This document shows, piece by piece, positions 27,601 to 37,501 of a stretch of DNA of 64,000 bases. Numbering within the stretch: the first letter of the stretch is position 1; the number at the start of each line of letters is the position of its first letter. Origin of the DNA: Camarhynchus parvulus. Lineage: Eukaryota > Chordata > Aves > Passeriformes > Thraupidae. A program made the translations under genes and the position numbers. The DNA is taken from contig NC_044574.1 in the NCBI RefSeq assembly GCF_901933205.1, positions 22,615,733-22,679,732 on the forward strand. The letters are read 5' to 3'. A model generated the notes under the pieces. It saw only the letters and a program-made list of their open reading frames with translations. It had not been told where the DNA came from and made no database searches.

Positions 27601-29680
27601 AAGCAATGAAATCAAATCCTTCCTGGACACATGAGCTATTTAGTACTATTGCATATCATTGGTTAAATTCACAAGCACAATCAGCATCTAGTGAGCAGCA
27701 CTAAATCAATGCCACCAAGTACACTGTATCAATGAATTTATGCATGCTAACAACAATCCTTACTAGTTTACAGAAATCAAAAATCAATTTTAACCCAAAC
27801 CAAAGTATCTCCTATGTGAAGAGGTATACTGTGATCTTGAGATACAGCAGATACGTTGACAGAAAGCATTTGTAAAACTCTGAGAAGAAAATTCTTTCAC
27901 AGCTTTTTGCATCTCTTGCTAGACTTGCCAATTTTTAGCCTGCATAAGAACAATCTTCTTTAGCTAGATAGACATACAGCTAAATTGCTGCTGTAGTTAT
28001 TAAATCCTACAAATGTACATAGCATACCAAGAGTTCTCCACCCACCTTCAAGTTCAATAAAGCAATCCTGAGTATAAACATTTGTAAAAAGTCAGTATAA
28101 ACCTACATACACACATCCTTTCGTTTACTAAAACATCTGTTTACAGCCTCTTCAAGATACCACTAGCAGGTAAACAGTATAGTAATTACAGCATTACATG
28201 CAGCAATTCCCTGAAGTAACAGCCAAAGAGCAAACTAGTTTTTATATGTTTTAAAAAATATATATAAATATATATATATGGTCATGATCAAGAAGAGAAG
28301 AAAAATCTACAACTTCTCTCCTCCTCACAGTTTGCACAGAAAACCTCAGGTCCTCAGACAGCAGCTACGAGGCAATATAAATCTGAAATTCAAGGTGCAC
28401 AGTGGTACTTATTTCTTTCCACTCTCCTGAAGCACTGGATGACAAGCCCTCCATTCTTCTTGCTTTCAGAAAATAAAGAGCAGGCAGCAAATATCTCAAA
28501 CCCTTCTGACCAAGCTTACCTGCACCAAGTAATATACAGATCTACAAAAGGAATGCCAGAAAGACAAGAAACACTTCTGGATTTATTCTTTGCTAAAAAG
28601 TATGGCCATCTTAACTGTTTCCACTAAGCTGAAAGTTTACTCTCAAACAAGCTGGTACACTCTTACTTATGTCATACCACCAGAAGGTAATACAGCTGAT
28701 CAAGCTGAAAGTAGAAACGAGCATCACAGACAATGCAAAAAAAAAAAAAAAAAAAAGAGGAGCACTTCAGACTACACCCGCAACAAATTCGGTTTCACTT
28801 TGAGATTATTAGTAGCATAACAGTCGTGGTTAGACATAAACAAAGAAAATGTCATTTTAAACTAACTTCCTCTGGTGATTGTATGTGTGCAAGCGCTCTT
28901 CAGAGTTCCTAAGGGTTACAGTCAACTTTTCATTTCCAAAACCTAAACACTAAGCCAAACTTAACCTCACAAGTGAGGATAAAATAGAAACAATTCTTTA
29001 ATGCACTTCTATCTTAAGAGCCATCCGATCCCAGCCAAAGTGAATAGTCTACGGAGGAGTTGTGAGACTCGAGCTCGTACAGCTCATTGTAGTTTTCGGT
29101 TTTTTGGTTTTTTTCCCCTCGCCACTCCTGGCTATAACCCCCTATATCAGCAGGGCCGGGCTGTCCCGACATAAGCACCGTGCGATCGCTGAGGGCATCG
29201 CAGCCCGCCCGAGCGGGACCCGGCGGCGCCCGCCCCGAGCGCCCCCGCCGCGCTGCGCTGACAGGCGGGAGAAACTTCAGCCGCCGCCGCCGCGGAGCTC
29301 TGACCTCCTCCAGCCCGCTGCCCCGGGCTAGGGCGGAGGGGGACGCGCCCCTGCCTTGCCGCTCTCCTCCCTCGTTCCCCGCAGGGACTCGAACGCCGGG
29401 GACCCCGAGGAAACCGCGTCGGGCCCCGGCAGAAGCAGCGGGGTCAGCCTAGACATCCTAGCGGCGAGTGAGGCCGTGCTGCCCGGCGAGGTCACAGCCC
29501 CCGCAGCGGTACAAGGGCCGCCGGCGGGGAACGAGGGGGTCGCAGATTGAAGCGTCCCACCGCGGCGAAGGACCGAGGCCGCAGCGACCCACCGAGAGCG
29601 GAGCTGTTGCCCAGCCTGTCAGCCATCAGGCCCAGCGATGGCGCAGTCGGCGGCATCCCGCCTGTCGCTGCCGGAGCCAT
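12510..29680 (-). CDS. RELL1: RELL1, RELT-like protein 1 (single-pass membrane adaptor of the RELT family), six-exon model
   Basis: Spliced model on the minus strand: 29680-29593 (tentative exon 1), 19535-19296, 17572-17501, 16201-16144, 13575-13336 and 12681-12510. The joins are in phase and give 289 residues plus TAA (human is about 271). Seen: a transmembrane segment at about residues 63-86 (EYIAFALVPVFFIMG...), a KKKGYRCTTEAE juxtamembrane stretch, ENSDTVGQIV, NADVLKAMVADS, a Ser/Pro-rich linker, HTVGGVVEKDVC with a CTRCSHKRWH cluster, and RFRVTKV near the C-terminus. All match vertebrate RELL1 from memory. Known of the family: RELL1 binds RELT and the kinase OXSR1 at membranes and can activate p38 signalling; the RFxV motif is a SPAK/OSR1 docking site. 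Exons 2-6 are near certain. Exon 1 is weak, because it lacks an obvious signal peptide. The PGM2 gene lies upstream in divergent orientation, the same neighbourhood as in human. Confidence 0.93.
13336..13575 (-). CDS. RELL1: RELL1 exon 5 (Ser/Pro linker and Cys/His cluster)
   Basis: This 240-bp exon has acceptor TTTTTCTACAG and donor AAG|GTAAGG. It encodes a Ser/Pro-rich linker (repeated SP steps, candidate proline-directed phosphorylation sites), then HHFHTVGGVVEKDVCTRC, SHKRWHLIKP, a basic stretch and IGEVTVLSVG. The last codon is split, so the arginine of the RFRV docking motif forms only after splicing to exon 6. Confidence 0.96.
16144..16201 (-). CDS. RELL1: RELL1 exon 4
   Basis: This 58-bp exon has acceptor TTCTCATTGCAG and donor AG|GTAATT. 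It encodes ANADVLKAMVADSSVFEPE with split codons at both ends. The core NADVLKAMVAD matches mammalian RELL1. It is too short to stand out as an open reading frame on its own. Confidence 0.93.
17002..17064 (+). repeat. Short imperfect tandem repeat (three units)
   Basis: CATTAGTGCTA recurs at 17002, 17027 and 17048 with spacers TATATCAAATCACC and CATAAATACC, giving units of 25 and 21 bp. It lies in RELL1 intron 3 and has no visible function. Confidence 0.8.
17501..17572 (-). CDS. RELL1: RELL1 exon 3
   Basis: This 72-bp exon has acceptor TTTGCACAG and donor G|GTACAG. It encodes EMNETIHENSDTVGQIVNYI followed by MKNE. The block ENSDTVGQIV is essentially identical to the mammalian protein. Both splice phases agree with exons 2 and 4. 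Confidence 0.95.
19296..19535 (-). CDS. RELL1: RELL1 exon 2 (ectodomain stalk and transmembrane segment)
   Basis: This 240-bp exon is bounded by a TTTACATAG acceptor and a G|GTAATC donor. It encodes about residues 30-109: a short Thr-rich stalk, PEHLEYIAFALVPVFF leading into a transmembrane helix of about 23 residues, then KKKGYRCTTEAEELEDEKI on the cytosolic side. The KKK after the helix fits a type I topology by the positive-inside rule. It is the best-conserved part of the family and fixes the identification. Confidence 0.96.
20875..20938 (+). repeat. A-rich low-complexity tract with ACCAA units
   Basis: A continuous A/C tract with AAACAAAACAAACAAAAACC, several CCAAA steps, then two A-runs. 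It lies in RELL1 intron 1 and is probably length-polymorphic. Confidence 0.85.
22633..22753 (+). mobile_element. CR1 LINE 3'-end fragment
   Basis: Plus-orientation CR1 tail: AGCAACCTGGTCTAGAGGGA, GGTTGGGACTGAACAATCTT, AAGGTCCCCTTCAACCCTCA, then the terminal CATTCTATGATTCTAT octamer repeat. It is a 5'-truncated copy in RELL1 intron 1. Confidence 0.92.
25278..25372 (-). mobile_element. CR1 LINE fragment
   Basis: Antisense CR1 3' end: ATCATAGAATGATTTGGAAAG, then GACTTTAAGGACTATGTAATC and CCAACCCTGCCACCATTGGC. It is degraded and 5'-truncated, in RELL1 intron 1. Confidence 0.85.
28257..28279. repeat. (AT)n microsatellite
   Basis: AATATATATAAATATATATA followed by TAT; an interrupted AT dinucleotide tract in RELL1 intron 1. 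Confidence 0.85.
28737..28756 (+). repeat. Poly-A run (20 A)
   Basis: An uninterrupted run of 20 A followed by GAGG in RELL1 intron 1. No recognisable retrocopy precedes it, so it is called simple sequence rather than a retrotransposon tail. Confidence 0.85.
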
Positions 29681-29900
29681 TCCCAACGGCTTGCCCGCGC
29701 TGCTGCGCGTTGGCAGCGGGGCCGCTGCCGCCCTACCCTGCCCGGCCCGGCCCAGCGGCGGCGGGGGCGCGCCCTGCCCGCACGGCGCCTGCGCGGGGCC
29801 GCCGGCCCGGGGCGGTGCTGCCCCGCAGCGCCCGCCCTGCCGGAGCTGCGGTGGCGAAGCGCCGAGCCGGGCCGTGCCAGCCTTAGGGGGGTGCGAAGGC
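29140..29900. promoter_or_regulatory. RELL1: CpG island, presumed RELL1 promoter
   Basis: A sharp rise in G+C and CpG over about 750 bp, with a CCGCCGCCGCCGCGG tract and many GC-box-like GGGCGG/CCGCCC words, inside otherwise AT-rich DNA. It lies about 10 kb upstream of RELL1 exon 2 on the minus strand, where a first exon is expected. The long overlapping ORFs on both strands are a by-product of few stop codons in GC-rich DNA. No TATA box is evident. The transcription start cannot be fixed from sequence. Confidence 0.75.
29593..29680 (-). CDS. RELL1: RELL1 tentative coding exon 1
   Basis: Within the CpG island the minus strand has an ATG in good Kozak context (G at -3, G at +4). It opens 29 codons beginning MAPAATGGMPPTAP and ending GNSSAL, followed by one extra base and a GTGGGT donor. 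The single leftover base is the phase exon 2 needs. The MAP start and an N-glycosylation sequon (NSS) near the exon end loosely resemble human exon 1. Against it: no hydrophobic signal-peptide core is visible, and phase agreement alone has a one-in-three chance. The true first exon could be elsewhere in the island or missing. Confidence 0.35.
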
Positions 29901-30860
29901 GTTTGTTGTACACTCCTGTGGGGCCTACCCGAAGGCTCCCAGACATAAGTTTAGTATTTCAGCTCCCAGACGTGGTTTCCTGAGTCCAGCGACCGCAACG
30001 CTGGAGTGCAGGGGGCAAGATGGGCGCGGGCCACCATGTCCTAAACGGCCCGAGGTGACCACTTGACCCGTTTGCACGGCATTGGTATTGTGCCACAATG
30101 GCTTCCGAGTGCCTGGGGATAGTACAGGGCCACCCTCATGGAACTGCCCACGGGGGCGTCTCTCACCCGGGCAGGTTTGGGTGTGTCTCCCTATGGGTGT
30201 CAGCTGTGGCCAGGCAAGGCTTCTCTACCGCCGCTGCCTCAGGGGCCGTGCTCGCTGTGCTGGCAGCTTCTGCGTGCCAGGGCTGTGTCAGGAGCAATCT
30301 GCGCCAGCATGGAGCCTGTTACCTGCATGGAGGGTACTGACACTGTGAGGGCAGGGCAGCGCACCTGCCCCGAGGAGCCACAGGGCCTTGTGGAAATTGT
30401 TGCCACCACAGCAGCATTATCACTAGGACGTGCAAGCATTCAGAAACCAAATGTGGCCCTGCATTCGCTGTCCCTTAGCATGTGGGGGATTGCTTCCACT
30501 CACTCTGTTACCTCTTCCCATGCACCAGGCCCGAAATTCATGCTTTATTCCTTAAATCTTCCCTGCTAAACTCGAGCTTAGTTTTACACTGGTAAACTTA
30601 ACTCCCCTGCTTAGAGCTTGGCCCACTTTGTATTTCAGCATCCACAGCTGGACTTTCTACTGACGTGGCATAAAACTGACTTATTCTTGTACAAGGTAGA
30701 GGCAACTATAGCTTCCCAGTACTTCCAAATAGAATACTCCAAATTATTCTAACCTAAATAATTTATTAACTTGCTGTTACTGATTTTGAATACCTAAAGT
30801 AAACTCCACTCATTTAAGATACAATATTGCAATAATTATAAGGACAGATTTTTGAATGGG

Positions 30861-30930
30861 TTTTTATCTGGTACCAACATTGTGTGCAGAAATACTCATT
30901 TCTGTACACAGTGTTGGTACCAGATGAAAA
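30861..30930 (+). ncRNA. Unrecognised 33-bp-stem hairpin (pre-miRNA-like or inverted repeat)
   Basis: The arms 30861-30893 and 30898-30930 pair over all 33 positions around a 4-nt ACTC loop: 30 Watson-Crick pairs plus G.U at 30886/30905, 30880/30911 and 30865/30926 when read as plus-strand RNA. On the minus strand the same three positions become A.C mismatches. Arm cores read CTGGTACCAACATTGTGTGC and GTACACAGTGTTGGTACCAG. I do not recognise a named miRNA. It could also be an ancient inverted duplication or MITE remnant. It lies about 1 kb upstream of the RELL1 CpG island. Confidence 0.45.
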
Positions 30931-32525
30931 AACATTCAGCCCCTAACTAGACCCATCCACATGTATCTACCTCAGAATACCAGACTGCCAGTTTCCTGTT
31001 TGGGACAAGCACTCCAATTGATATCTCCTACCCTTACTACCTCCCAGCCTCCTTTTCTAGAAAAAAAATATGCAGAAAATTATGTTCTCAAAAATAGTAC
31101 ATCAGTACCATTTCTGCAATAGACAAAAAAGAAGTGCTCTGGAAATAACAAAAGTTTTAACCCTTTTCCTCTGGGCTTGACTGTCAGCTCTATTCATGGT
31201 ACTAATTGTAGCCACTATTTTTATGCAATTATTTTTTTTCAGAAGTACAAGTATTAAAAGATTAGGGTGATTCAGTATCTGAGATGCTTATAGTTGGAAA
31301 TACCTCTTCTCAGTCAAGTATGTAACCAAGAACATGAAAACTCAGATGTTTTCTTACTACTCGGTGCGAGACTCATCTGTTTATTAACCAAATAATGAGG
31401 ACCTAGCAGAGCTGTCTTTTTCAACACAACAGGCAGTCAAGCAGCAGGACACAGGGTTCTTTGCACTTTTAAAAACAATTATTTCTTCCTCTTGGATTTT
31501 CTACAGAAAGCACTGCTGCTTACCTCAGTTGCCTCTGCTCTGCCTCTTACATTTTTATTTACTCTTTTTTGAGGGTGTGGCTCTCTGTCAGCTGTTCTCA
31601 GTGTCACAAAAGTGACAGACTGGGAGAGAGATACAAACTTCCTTTTCTTTTGGGTAAAGTGCAGCACTGCAGACCCCTGCTCAAAGGAAATGGCAAAATG
31701 CAGCAGGATTACTGAACCGTGTCTGCCTACATGAAACAAGCTCTCCAGAGACAGGCTTTAACTCAATCTCCCTCTGACTTCAGAAATTTTCCTTTTAAGA
31801 TTAGATAACTAATCTGGGTTTACAAGCAGGGAATTGGCACAATTTCTGAGACAGTAGCTTCCTGCCTTTCTTTGTCCACTGGAACAAACACCCCTGGGCA
31901 TGGGGAAGCTATCAAATTAGCTTTGCCACTAGAAGATCTGTGAAACCACCTGTCAGCTTTTATGAAAAATAATAAATCTCGCTCAAAACATTACTAAGTT
32001 TCCTTAACAGTCTCAAAACTACTTTTCAATGAGGTTTAATTGGCCCAATCTATGTCAGTTATTTCCTCAGGATTTCTAGAATGTATCTTCAGTTTGTTCC
32101 CATTACTAGAAAATGCAATCAGTTGGGAAACATGCAAGCGGTTTTTCTATTGCAAAGTAGTCAAAGAAATTTTGTTTTAAGTAGTATTTGGCTCTATCCA
32201 CTACTAATTCTTGAAACTTCCATCTCCAAACTAAATTCCAGTGTTGATTTTCTTTATTGGAAGATCTTTCCAGGATTTCATTTTTATTGGTAATAATGCC
32301 TGAACAATCCAGACAACTAATTATCCTCATTTGTAGAAGTTAAAGAAAGAATAAGCATTGGCAGAAGTAAGAAGAAGACAGGAAGCATTGTTTGCACATC
32401 TTAAGTAGTGTGGTCGTAAACATCAAAACAAAGTGACACTGGAAATCTCATATCATCAAGCCTGTTTATGTGACTTAATGAGATACTTTAAACTGAACTA
32501 GCAGGATGCTAATTTCACAATTAAT

Positions 32526-32545
32526 TTTTTATATATATATATATG
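32526..32545. repeat. (AT)n microsatellite
   Basis: T-run followed by an AT dinucleotide tract (ATATATATATATAT), about 120 bp downstream of the tRNA-Glu gene in tRNA orientation. Confidence 0.85.
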
Positions 32546-32667
32546 TAATTACTTATTTAAATTCATCTATTTCAAGTATGCACAAATACCTCAGTGTAAA
32601 ACTAATCAGCCCTCTTGCTAGTAAAACGCAAATTATTGATATTCCTTTCGCTTTTCGCCAGTTTGAG

Positions 32668-32739
32668 TTCCCTGACCGGGAATCGAACCCGGGCCGCGGC
32701 GGTGAGAGCGCCGAATCCTAACCACTAGACCACCAGGGA
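32668..32739 (-). tRNA. tRNA-Glu (anticodon CTC)
   Basis: The minus strand reads TCCCTGGTGGTCTAGTGGTT (5' acceptor arm, A box), a CTC anticodon loop (GCGCTCTCACCGC), and GGTTCGATTCC as the B box / T arm, ending TCAGGGAA. It is 72 nt, intronless, with no encoded CCA, and appears identical to the vertebrate tRNA-Glu-CTC as recalled. The acceptor stem TCCCTGG/TCAGGGA pairs (one G.U). A pol III TTTT lies about 40 nt downstream on the minus strand. It stands alone; no other tRNA is visible in the window. Confidence 0.97.
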
Positions 32740-33377
32740 GACGGCGTTCTAGTGGGGCGCTGGCATTGCCCCACCCTCAAACCGTGACACTTTTGAAAAT
32801 CAAATTATACTTATTCCCACATAACTTAATTGCCCAGTTTTATTACTAGAATCACAGTTAAGACTCTCTGTTTTCTAAGCGTCCTTTCTACAAGCATTCT
32901 TTGTATGTATTATCTATATATTCAAGGCAAAAATACTTCCAAAATGTTTTAAAGCTGCATCCAAATGCCAACAGTATGTAAAACACTTAAATACATCAAA
33001 GAAGCACTCATTGGGAGTGATAAGTAACCTGACAGAGGTTACTTTACACCTTGTGTATTTGTTTATGGAAAATTATGTATTAAAAGTAAAAATTCCTAGA
33101 CCCAGACAATATAACCTACCTTGGTGTTCCATGTTTGGGTGTGTGGTGCTTAGCTGCCTAGTGGAATTAAATCCCAACACTTGGAAACTCTTGGTGTTTC
33201 TGACTCAAAGTAGCTATGTTATGAAACCACTAGTGATGGAAAAGTGGTAAGGAACACTCCCAGCAAACTATATAAAAGCTAGATTCCTAATTAGTTCTTT
33301 CCACTTTTCCCAGCAAGCAGCTGTTCCTGATGATGAAAGTGAAAGCACTGCTGAAAGGTATTGCTAATGGACAACCA

Positions 33378-33470
33378 TGTCTAGTGGAAGGTGTGTGTTC
33401 CCTCCCATGGCAGGGGGGTTGGAACTATTAAGGTCCCTTCCAGCCCAAGCCATTCTGTGATTCAATGAAT
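33378..33470 (+). mobile_element. CR1 LINE 3'-end fragment
   Basis: Sense CR1 tail: GTCTAGTGGAAGGTGTGTGT, CCCATGGCAGGGGGGTTGGA, AAGGTCCCTTCCAGCCCAAG, CCATTCTGTGATTCAATGA. It lies about 650 bp from the tRNA-Glu gene in intergenic DNA. Confidence 0.92.
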
Positions 33471-36400
33471 CTTACACAGAAAAATAAATCCCTAAACCTA
33501 ACAAAGCCGTAAAGAAGATACAGTTCTTCATTAAGATTCTGAAATTTATACTCAAAAAATTGCCCAGTTTTACAATATTTCAGTCTTCAGGTTGAGAAAA
33601 TATCAGTAGAGGAACTAAGCTATGTGTATAGTATATTTCTAGAAGAAATCTCTCTCTCCTGCTTACTCTCTATGCCTCCCTGTATTTTTCATGACACTTC
33701 TAATGCAGTAATCAGTTTTGTTACAGGACTTTGTAAGCAGGAATTCAGTTTCAGTTTTAGCTGTACATGTGTAAGGTCAGGGGTGAGGCGGCTGACCTGT
33801 TTTAGGGAAATAGCTTACACACTAGATTTTTGGTTTGGGAAGGACTGTCTTCCCTTTGTTTATAATGGGTTCCACTGATGAGGATAAGATCTGTTTCTCT
33901 GGTCCAGAGAGAATAAAAAAAATGGACTTGGTTCTTGCCAAAGAAGAGAGTAAGGTTATTGATGCTGTCCCAAGGACAGAGCCAGTACTTTACAATCATT
34001 TGCATGTGGATTGGAAAAAACTATTGGAAACCAGAATTGGAGCCTAGCACACCCCTCCAGGATGCCAGCTCTCAATGTTATAGCAGTTGTGGTAGGGTAT
34101 AAAGAGGGAAGTGGGGCCATTAGATTTAATTCTTGAAGCTTAAACCATGCTTAACCATGCTTAGCTTAAACCATGTTGTGGTTGCCATTAGTCTCCTGAG
34201 ATGCCAGTTCCTGTTAGTACTCAATAGGTGCTCCCCAGGAATGCCTGGTAGACAGAGCTTTCCTCAGGGGACTGAAGAAGAATGTTGATATTCTGGATGC
34301 TAACCAGGTTTAGGCATGATATGCCATTAACTTGGTGCTAGGCTTCAAACCAAACGTCTTCAGTGCCCTTGGAGACTTTATGCTATGGCTCTTAGGAAGC
34401 TCAGGTGCTTCCTAAATTAATCAGCAGCTTTGGGCTTTAGTGGAGTATGAGGAGTTGCATGTTATTAGATCAGTTCTTTGGAACATAGAGGAGAGAGAGG
34501 ATCTTGACAGCTTCTGAGTTTGACAAAAGGATCACAAATAAACAACTCCATCCTAGGCTGAAAGGAGTTTTGAAAGAAGATTAGTGGTTTTGTGGAGAAC
34601 CATATTATGAATAAACAATGTACACAGTGGCTTGCTTGGGGTGGAGTAGAGGCAGAAACTGAAATAGCACAAAGTAGATGGAGCCCTTACAGATGACAGC
34701 TTTTTCCTGGGTTTTATGCTGACACATTTGTTAAGGAATTCATCACACAATAGTAAGCAAGTAAAATTTTGCATGTAAATACTATATTAATATTTTATAT
34801 TGTGATGCTAAGTACATTTAAAGTGAAGCAAAAGTCTACAATACTGAAACCAAAAAACCAAAATCCACTGGCTCCTATTCTGCATTCATACATTATTATG
34901 AATTAATCTGATGGAGTTTGAGTTTTTCATAGCTGGACACTCACTGAGGAATTCAACGATAGTAGTGGGGTTGGAAAACTGAAGGAAGCTCAGTAGTATT
35001 GTGTGCAGTGACAAAGCATGAAGAGATTGGCTTCATTAGTGGCCTCATTACAAAGAGTACATTCACAACTCTGCATGCCTAAAGCACTAAGTGTACACAC
35101 AAAGGGAAATCTGGAAGTATTCTATTAATATTTTGATTCAACTCTAATAATTTTGACAACATTCATAAATAGGAGTAAGAAAGTAACTGGGGAAGATTGC
35201 TTTTGTATTTCAGCTAAGAGGTAAGCAGGAGGGATGCATGGAGACGTGTGGAAACCTGGAACCACATCTTGGTTCTTCAGTGACTTTGTGTGGCTTTGTA
35301 AAGCAGGGCAGAAAGTACTTTTGAGTGGAGTCACTCCCCATCTTCTGCCCAGGGCAGACTGGCATTGCATTACAGATGTTTTCCACTTCCCAGAGCTAGT
35401 AAAAAGATCAGTACAAATAAAAAATCTTGGATAATCTAATTAACCAAATCTTGTTGATTTGTTTTATCTAGCCAGTTTGAAGATATTTATTTTCCTCCTC
35501 TTCTCTATCCTGGCTACTAGCAAGGAGAACAGAATAATTGAAAGTTGAATTTCAAGTTAAATTATTTTTAGTGCCCAAAACGTCAGATAAAATTTGAAGT
35601 AAATCTCCTTACCTTCTGCAATTTGATCTTCAATAACAGTCTATCTTGCAAGAAGAGAGTAAATTTATTTGAAAAAGAGAGTAACAAAGTATTTTGTAAA
35701 ATACAAATATTAATTAAGTTTCCATGTACTAATTCTGGAGTAACTCCGCCAGATGCAACAAAGATATTTGATCTTTGCTAAAAACAGACTGCTTGGCAGA
35801 CTTTTTGTGCTTTTTTATAGATCAAACCTTATAAAGAAGTCCTGTCTCAGCTGTCTCTAGCACCATATGAGAGATAGCAGTTAAATCATTACAAGAAGTG
35901 ATTAGTCATGGCAAATATCCTTACTGTGGACTCTTTAAAAATCAGCTTTGTAATGCTTTTGCTCTCTTATGATTTCATGGAAATGTTTGTCTGGGAGGTG
36001 TTTTTTTAATGTATAAAATGCTAATGTTAAATCAATTGCATTTTGATTATTTTTCCATACTGGGTCTTTTTTCACATAAAAGTGAAAAAGGTAGCCAAAT
36101 AGCAGTAACTTGTGCGGATTATGCCACATCCAGCTTTATTAAATAACCTGCTGAAGACTACTTATTACAAAGATCAGGCTAGGAGAATGCAATGACAGTA
36201 AACTAGCAAGGAGATATGGCATAAATATATCTGTTTGGCCTTCCCATCTCAAGATTTATGGTCCTAGTCTGTCAGCAGCATTTACACTTAAGTCTACACT
36301 GGCTAGCAACTTTCTCGATCCTCAGTTCAGAAGCTACTTTCTAGTTCTTCATCACTCATAAAAATTTAGAATCTACTTCTAGGAAACTACTGAACTGGGA

Positions 36401-36729
36401 AAAAAAAAAGGATGTAGACCTCCAAGAGACCTCTACCAGAGGACTTAAGTGCTTCAGTTATTAGGCTGGAAGCTTACTTACTCATAACAAGCCTTGCTTT
36501 AATTTGAGCATGCTGGCTGTGCAGGTGGAATAGCACATTCCTTGAAAATAATACTGAGGCTGAAACTATCTCAGTAGAATAAAACACTGCAGTAGTTACA
36601 GTTCCTCATTCATTTGCAGAGAATGAAGGTCAGGAAAGTGATCTGTTAGCCTGATCTGATTAAACTTCTCATATTGGTTGACTGAACTCTTACCTACAAG
36701 GTTTAAACTCCTTAAGGAAGAATACCTAA

Positions 36730-37501
36730 TGTTGCGGTGCGTGCGTTTTTCCTTGGTTTTTAATTATTGTACGGGTTTTGTTTCATGTACTGTTTAATGG
36801 TTTGTCCACTCCCCCCCTTTTTTATACTGTTTCAAAGTTGGTCTATTCCCTGCCAGCCCCTCCCATGGTTGAGCAAGCTGCCTCCTGTCACTCACTCACT
36901 CTCTCTCTCTCCATGACATCCAATCTGCGCTTTAGTTCCCTTGCCTATCTTGTGTGCCCACCTTTCTCCACATGTGTCTGTCACCCCCCAACCCGGCCCA
37001 TGTTCCAGAGGGTTCTTCTCTGGCTGGGTCGTGGTTGGTCCTTGATCCCCGGCCACACCTTTGTACCTCCTCTCGACATGTCCCATTTGCCCCATGCTCT
37101 GCCACTCTCCTCGTGTGCCCAATCACCTTTGCCTAGCCTGGGTCCTCCTATTTTGTATTTAAGCTCATTGCACTGTATCTTCGTTGGCAAACTTTCTCAG
37201 CTGCTCCCCAGTTCGTATCCCCCCTCTGTTGGTCAATAAACCAACCCTGTTCTGCTGAGGTGGCTTGCTGCCTTCTTTCTATCAACTCGCTGGCTTCGTT
37301 GGCGGCCTTCTTTATCCCTCGTCCGAGGGTCGAGGTGTGAAGCCTACCGCCTTGACGCGGGGGGTCACAACCTCAGGTGGCTGGTCTGCCAGGCTCGACT
37401 CCACGCCGGAGCTATCGCCTGCTGCTGCTGCTAGCCACCCCCAGGACTGCTGGACGTGTGCTGCCCGTTTCTGGCCGGGATTTAGGGCAAGGACTCCAGC
37501 A
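36730..37501 (+). mobile_element. Solo LTR, probable class II (ERVK/alpharetrovirus-like) endogenous retrovirus
   Basis: This 772-bp element starts TGTTGCGG and ends CTCCAGCA. It is flanked by a perfect 6-bp duplication, ACCTAA (36724-36729 and 37502-37507). Six bases is typical of class II retroviruses. A TATA-like TATTTAA (37156-37162) precedes AATAAA (37235-37240), fitting U3 / R / U5 order with a U5 of about 240 bp. CpGs and the palindrome CCCTCGTCCGAGGG (37316-37329) are intact, and the duplication is exact, so the insertion is comparatively young. No viral genes remain. Overlapping ORFs of 60-150 codons are not real genes. Confidence 0.85.

Larger units (their letters stand above)
19536..29592 (-). 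other. RELL1: RELL1 intron 1 (presumed)
   Basis: About 10 kb without a coding exon that I can support on either strand. It contains two CR1 fragments, an A-rich tract, a poly-A run and an AT microsatellite. ORFs of 88-150 codons (20333-20683, 21352-21663, 21880-22332, 24962-25228, all plus) lack recognisable domains or splice partners. The last has a hydrophobic N-terminus and is discussed as a finding. Confidence 0.6.
29901..32660. other. Intergenic DNA beyond the RELL1 CpG island
   Basis: Moderately GC-rich to about 30550, then AT-rich. ORFs at 30082-30569 overlap in all three frames and look compositional. The only structured element found is the hairpin at 30861-30930. No coding exon is supported. 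Confidence 0.6.

Noticed and set aside
29062..29983. Cluster of plus-strand ORFs (82-171 codons) in the RELL1 CpG island
   Set aside because: They overlap in several frames and are Arg/Pro/Ala-rich; this is a composition effect rather than genes.
36778..37239. 153-codon ORF
   Set aside because: It lies wholly inside the solo LTR U3/R region and does not resemble a viral or host protein.
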